A stretch of DNA of 26,030 nucleotides. Source: an uncultured Rubrobacteraceae bacterium. GTDB lineage: Bacteria > Actinomycetota > Rubrobacteria > Rubrobacterales > Rubrobacteraceae. The notes under the pieces are model-generated. The model did no database searches and was not told the DNA's origin. It was given only the letters and a program-made list of their open reading frames with translations. The stretch is taken from contig CADCVI010000166.1 of assembly GCA_902806105.1 (NCBI GenBank), positions 1-26,030 on the forward strand, in the 5' to 3' direction. Every line of letters starts with the position of its first letter. The stretch's first letter is position 1. Made by a program: the position numbers and the translations under genes. Below are positions 23,479 through 26,030 of the stretch, piece after piece.

Positions 23479-24423
23479 ATGAAGATAAAGGTCATGCTCC
23501 GCGCGACGCTCGTCGCGCTCCTCGTGCTCTCGGCCGCGGCCTGCGGCAACGCGGGAGGAGGCGGCCAGGGCGGCGGTGGCGGTGAGGGCGATGGTCCGTC
23601 CGTTACCGTCGGTTCGAAGAACTTCACCGAGCAGTTCGTCCTCGGGGAGCTCTACGCGCAGGCGCTGGAGGCAAAGGGCTTCAACGTCGAGCGCCAGCTC
23701 AACCTCGGTAGCGAGCAGATCGCCGACCGGGCCTTGCAGGACGGGCAGATCGACTTCTACCCCGAGTACACGGGAACGGCGCTCGTGGCGATCCTGGGCT
23801 TCGAAGGGGAGAACCCGCCGACCCCGGAGGCGACCTACGAGGAGGCGCGAACGCGCTACGCCGAACGCGAGAACCCGGCCACGATGCTCACCCCGGCGGA
23901 CTTCAACAACAACTACGGCATCTTCGTCCGCCGCGAGATCGCCGAGGAGCAGAACCTCCAGACCATCGAGGACCTCGCCGCCGTCTCGGGCGAGCTCCGC
24001 TTCGCCTCCTACTCCGAGTTCCAGGACCGCTCCGACGGCTACCCGAACATGCAGGAGAACTACCCGGGCCTGGACTTCAAGGACATCACGATCGCCAACG
24101 ACCTCGGCCTCCGCTACCAGGGCGTCCTGGACAACGAGGCTGACGTCGGCGTCGGCTTCCTCACCGACGGCCAGCTCTCCTCCGACGACCTGAAAATCCT
24201 GGAGGACACCAAGAGCATCTGGCCGTTCTACTATCCGGCCCCCGTCGTCCGCAACGACGCCCTGGAGGAGAACCCCGAGATGGAGGAGATCCTCAACTCC
24301 GTCTCCGAGACCCTCGACGTGGATATCATGCGCAACCTCAACGGCAAGGTCGACCTCGAACAGGAGGAGCCCGCCGACGTCGCCCGCGAGCACCTCGAAC
24401 AGAACGGCCTCCTGGAGCAGTAA
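23479..24423 (+). CDS. Quaternary-amine ABC transporter, substrate-binding lipoprotein (OpuCC/OsmF-like)
   Basis: 314 residues. A lipoprotein signal: basic start MKIKVMLR, hydrophobic core, then SAAAC with Cys22 as the lipidation site (the -3 Ala is not the preferred Leu), then a Gly-rich spacer of about 17 residues. The mature domain opens with TVGSKNFTEQFVLGELYAQAL and has DFYPEYTGTAL, both hallmarks of the glycine betaine/choline/osmoprotectant binding family (OpuAC type). ATG at 23479 with AAGGAG about 10 nt upstream. It delivers substrate from outside the membrane to the two permeases. The ligand (betaine, choline, carnitine or another) cannot be told from sequence alone. Confidence 0.93.
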   Translation: MKIKVMLRATLVALLVLSAAACGNAGGGGQGGGGGEGDGPSVTVGSKNFTEQFVLGELYAQALEAKGFNVERQLNLGSEQIADRALQDGQIDFYPEYTGTALVAILGFEGENPPTPEATYEEARTRYAERENPATMLTPADFNNNYGIFVRREIAEEQNLQTIEDLAAVSGELRFASYSEFQDRSDGYPNMQENYPGLDFKDITIANDLGLRYQGVLDNEADVGVGFLTDGQLSSDDLKILEDTKSIWPFYYPAPVVRNDALEENPEMEEILNSVSETLDVDIMRNLNGKVDLEQEEPADVAREHLEQNGLLEQ

Positions 24424-24445
24424 GCACCCTAGGCACGAGGTTTCT

Positions 24446-24477
24446 TGGCGAGGGGGCCTTCCGGGGTCCCCTCGCCA
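24446..24477 (+). terminator. Terminator of the transporter operon
   Basis: TGGCGAGGGG (24446-24455) pairs perfectly with CCCCTCGCCA (24468-24477), 22 nt past the stop. It is followed by CGTTTA, a weak U-tract. Confidence 0.75.
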
Positions 24478-24506
24478 CGTTTACGGACGGATCCCCTCGC
24501 GTCACC

Positions 24507-24512
24507 TAGAAT
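24507..24512 (+). promoter_or_regulatory. -10 element, leaderless, for the 24519 gene
   Basis: TAGAAT (five of six to consensus) ends 6 nt before the ATG at 24519, so transcription is predicted to start at the A of ATG. No Shine-Dalgarno is present. No clear -35. Confidence 0.5.
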
Positions 24513-24518
24513 AGACTC

Positions 24519-24887
24519 ATGACCGCGATAGTGAAGATAAAGCCGGAGGTCCTCACGGCGCACAGGATGCGCATGGAGATGAGGGACCTCGAAGACGAGG
24601 ACATCGAGAACACCATTCGCATGAAGGGCTGGGCGTGGGTGCTGGCCCGCCGGAGCTGGGTCTACGCCGGCGAGCCGGACTTCATCTACCGCCAGATCCG
24701 GGAGGTAGTCGTGGGCCTCCCCGACATGGCCTTCGACGACGCGGGCATCGAGGAGAGCATCCGCACGGTCCTCGAGAAGAGCCGCAGCGACGAGGAACGC
24801 GAGGAGGCCCGCGAGCTCCTCCGCCAGGCGTTCGAGAAGACCGGCCAGCTCGACCGGGCGGAGGGCCTTCTACAGCCCCCCGGCTAG
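24519..24887 (+). CDS. Hypothetical protein, charged and mostly helical (122 aa)
   Basis: No family recognised. The sequence is soluble and highly charged: MRMEMRDLEDEDIENTIRMKG, a WAWVLARRSWVYAGEPDF segment with three Trp, then two amphipathic helices (IEESIRTVLEKSRSDEEREE and ARELLRQAFEKTGQLDRAEG). The last ~45 residues look like a helical hairpin, faintly TPR-like, which may mediate protein contacts. The ATG is fixed by the -10 element 6 nt upstream. It has its own promoter after the transporter terminator and converges on the phosphoesterase with a 2-nt gap. Confidence 0.7.
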   Translation: MTAIVKIKPEVLTAHRMRMEMRDLEDEDIENTIRMKGWAWVLARRSWVYAGEPDFIYRQIREVVVGLPDMAFDDAGIEESIRTVLEKSRSDEEREEARELLRQAFEKTGQLDRAEGLLQPPG

Positions 24888-24889
24888 CC

Positions 24890-25708
24890 CTAGCCCCTCA
24901 GGAAGGGCAACTTGTCGTAGGTGACGAAGTTGCCGAAATCCGGGTAGAACTCGCTCGTGGTGACGGGCCTGCGCGAGAACGAGGCGAGGGGCTGACGCTC
25001 CCCCTTGCCGGGCTCTCGCAGCCAGATCTTCACGGACTCCTGGTCGAACTCTATGATGTTGTAGGATGGCGGCCACACGCCCCGGACGCGCATGGTCGAC
25101 GCGGTGCCGGAGTGGACGATGCGTACCCCCGAGATGCTCCAGACGTAAGGGACGTGGCGGTGGCCCGACAGGACCATGTCTACCTTCAGCTCCCGCAGGA
25201 TCGCCATGACGTCGCCCGCGTCGCGCAGGTTGTTCACGTCCCGGCCCGTGCCGGGGACGGCGAGGATGTGGTGGTGGATCATGAGTATCCTCGGCCCGCG
25301 GTCCCAGCCGCGAAACTCGGAATCTAGCCAGGCGTAGTGCTCCCGGCCGACCTCGCCCTCGTCGAGGTCCGGCTTGGTCGAGTCTAGCGTGACGACCTTC
25401 GCCTCGCCTTCGGGGACCGAGATCGTCGCGGCCCTCTCCCTCATCCCGAAAAATTCCTCGAAGTGACGGTACCCGACGTTCTTCGCGTCGTGGTTGCCCA
25501 TCGCGAAGACCACGTTCGGGCATTCGAGACGGTCGAGGTAGCCCCTGGCCTCCTCGAACTCCCACCTGTAGCCCTCCATGGTCAGGTCCCCGACGATGGC
25601 CACGAGGTCCGGCGCGAGCTCGTTTGTCTCCTCGATCGCGGCAGACAAGAGGTCGGGCTTGAAGAGACCCGACCCGACGTGAATGTCCGACAATTGAACT
25701 ATCCTCAC
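24890..25708 (-). CDS. Calcineurin-like metallophosphoesterase (CpdA-type)
   Basis: 272 residues with all metal motifs in order: D8-I-H10 in MRIVQLSDIHVG, G40-D41 in VAIVGDLT, G71-N-H-D74 in AMGNHDA, IHHHIL, and GHRHVP. These bind the dinuclear metal centre of class III cyclic-nucleotide phosphodiesterases and related enzymes. No signal peptide, so it should be cytosolic. The C-terminal ~65 residues (after GTASTMR) form a beta-rich cap. GTG start at 25708 with AGGGGAG 4 nt upstream. A cAMP substrate is possible but many relatives act on other phosphodiesters. Confidence 0.9.
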   Translation of the reverse strand: MRIVQLSDIHVGSGLFKPDLLSAAIEETNELAPDLVAIVGDLTMEGYRWEFEEARGYLDRLECPNVVFAMGNHDAKNVGYRHFEEFFGMRERAATISVPEGEAKVVTLDSTKPDLDEGEVGREHYAWLDSEFRGWDRGPRILMIHHHILAVPGTGRDVNNLRDAGDVMAILRELKVDMVLSGHRHVPYVWSISGVRIVHSGTASTMRVRGVWPPSYNIIEFDQESVKIWLREPGKGERQPLASFSRRPVTTSEFYPDFGNFVTYDKLPFLRG

Positions 25709-25766
25709 GATACTCCCCTATCCGTCTTACCTATGCGGTTTTTGCCCCCTGCCGACGAACACGGCC

Positions 25767-26030
25767 TCAGAAAAGGGCGGGATCCAGCTTCTTCGCCGCG
25801 TCCGCCCGCATGCCGGGCATGACGCGGCCGTACGTGTCGAGGGTCTGCTCGATGCTGCTACGCCCGAGCATCTCCGAGACCACTTTACCCGGAACGCCTT
25901 CCTGGAACGCTACGGCAAGACGGAGGGCGTCGAAACGAGTCCTCTCGGGTATGCCCGTGAGGTCGCCGCAATGCCTCGCGAATCCTCGGGAGCCCTTCCT
26001 ATCGTGCAAGAAGCCGCCGGATATCCCTCT
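25767..26030 (-). pseudogene. Tyrosine recombinase (phage integrase) C-terminal remnant, cut by window edge
   Basis: The frame is open from the right edge to TGA at 25767. GVPGKVVSEMLGRSSIEQTL, then DTYGRVMPGM matches the C-terminus of XerC/D-like integrases (usual GHSS and TY-x-HV-x-PGM, with the catalytic Tyr). The usual HDLRHTAATL segment is replaced by FDALRLAVAF, losing the box II histidine, and GHSS reads GRSS, losing another active-site histidine. The Tyr is kept. The gene is therefore probably inactive, or degraded after integration. The N-terminal part lies outside the window. Confidence 0.65.

Noticed and set aside
22873..24393. 506-codon open frame on the minus strand
   Set aside because: Antisense to the second permease and the binding protein, both of which are unambiguous.

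Overview
The window is high-GC bacterial DNA with dense gene packing, frequent GTG and TTG starts and GGAGG-type ribosome binding sites. It carries a Gram-positive-style PurS/PurQ/small-PurL enzyme, a PurF with four Fe-S cysteines, and an OpuC-like osmolyte importer with a lipoprotein binding subunit. This suits a deep-branching actinobacterium such as the Rubrobacter lineage; that placement is inference from gene content and style, not from a database search.

Layout. 1-353: 3' end of a sigma-70 family gene, closed by a perfect 15-bp hairpin. 405-1578: no intact gene; a decayed minus-strand gene lies at about 779-1497 (one stop, one frameshift). 1579-1847: minus-strand tRNA-Val, tRNA-Glu and tRNA-Lys. 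1877-15322: a 13.4-kb minus-strand purine operon in the order purA-purD-purE-purB-purC-purS-purQ-purL-purF-purM-purN-purH, ending in a psiE-like membrane protein gene. 15473-16508, still minus strand: tRNA-Pro, a 39-residue membrane peptide and a ParB/SbnI-like protein. 16578-18787, plus strand: a resolvase-like domain protein, a three-helix membrane protein, a GalT/HIT-family protein and a two-helix membrane protein. 18810-20945, minus strand: an NDH-2/SelD-fusion-type flavoprotein and, downstream of it, a methyltransferase. 21125-24423, plus strand: a four-gene quaternary-amine ABC transporter. 24519-25708: an unknown 122-residue protein converging on a calcineurin-like phosphoesterase. 25767-26030: the remnant C-terminus of a tyrosine recombinase, cut by the window edge.

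The purine genes encode the route from PRPP to IMP (PurF, D, N, SQL, M, E, C, B, H) and the first step to AMP (PurA, then PurB again). No purK or purT is present here. Most junctions overlap by 4 nt (ATGA or TTGA) or abut, which implies strong translational coupling. The most notable point is PurE: both histidines conserved in classical bacterial class I PurE are replaced (SAHR becomes SPYR, AAHL becomes ASGL) while the rest of the fold looks intact. A second point is a set of genes whose -10 element ends exactly 6 nt before the start codon, which predicts leaderless mRNAs.
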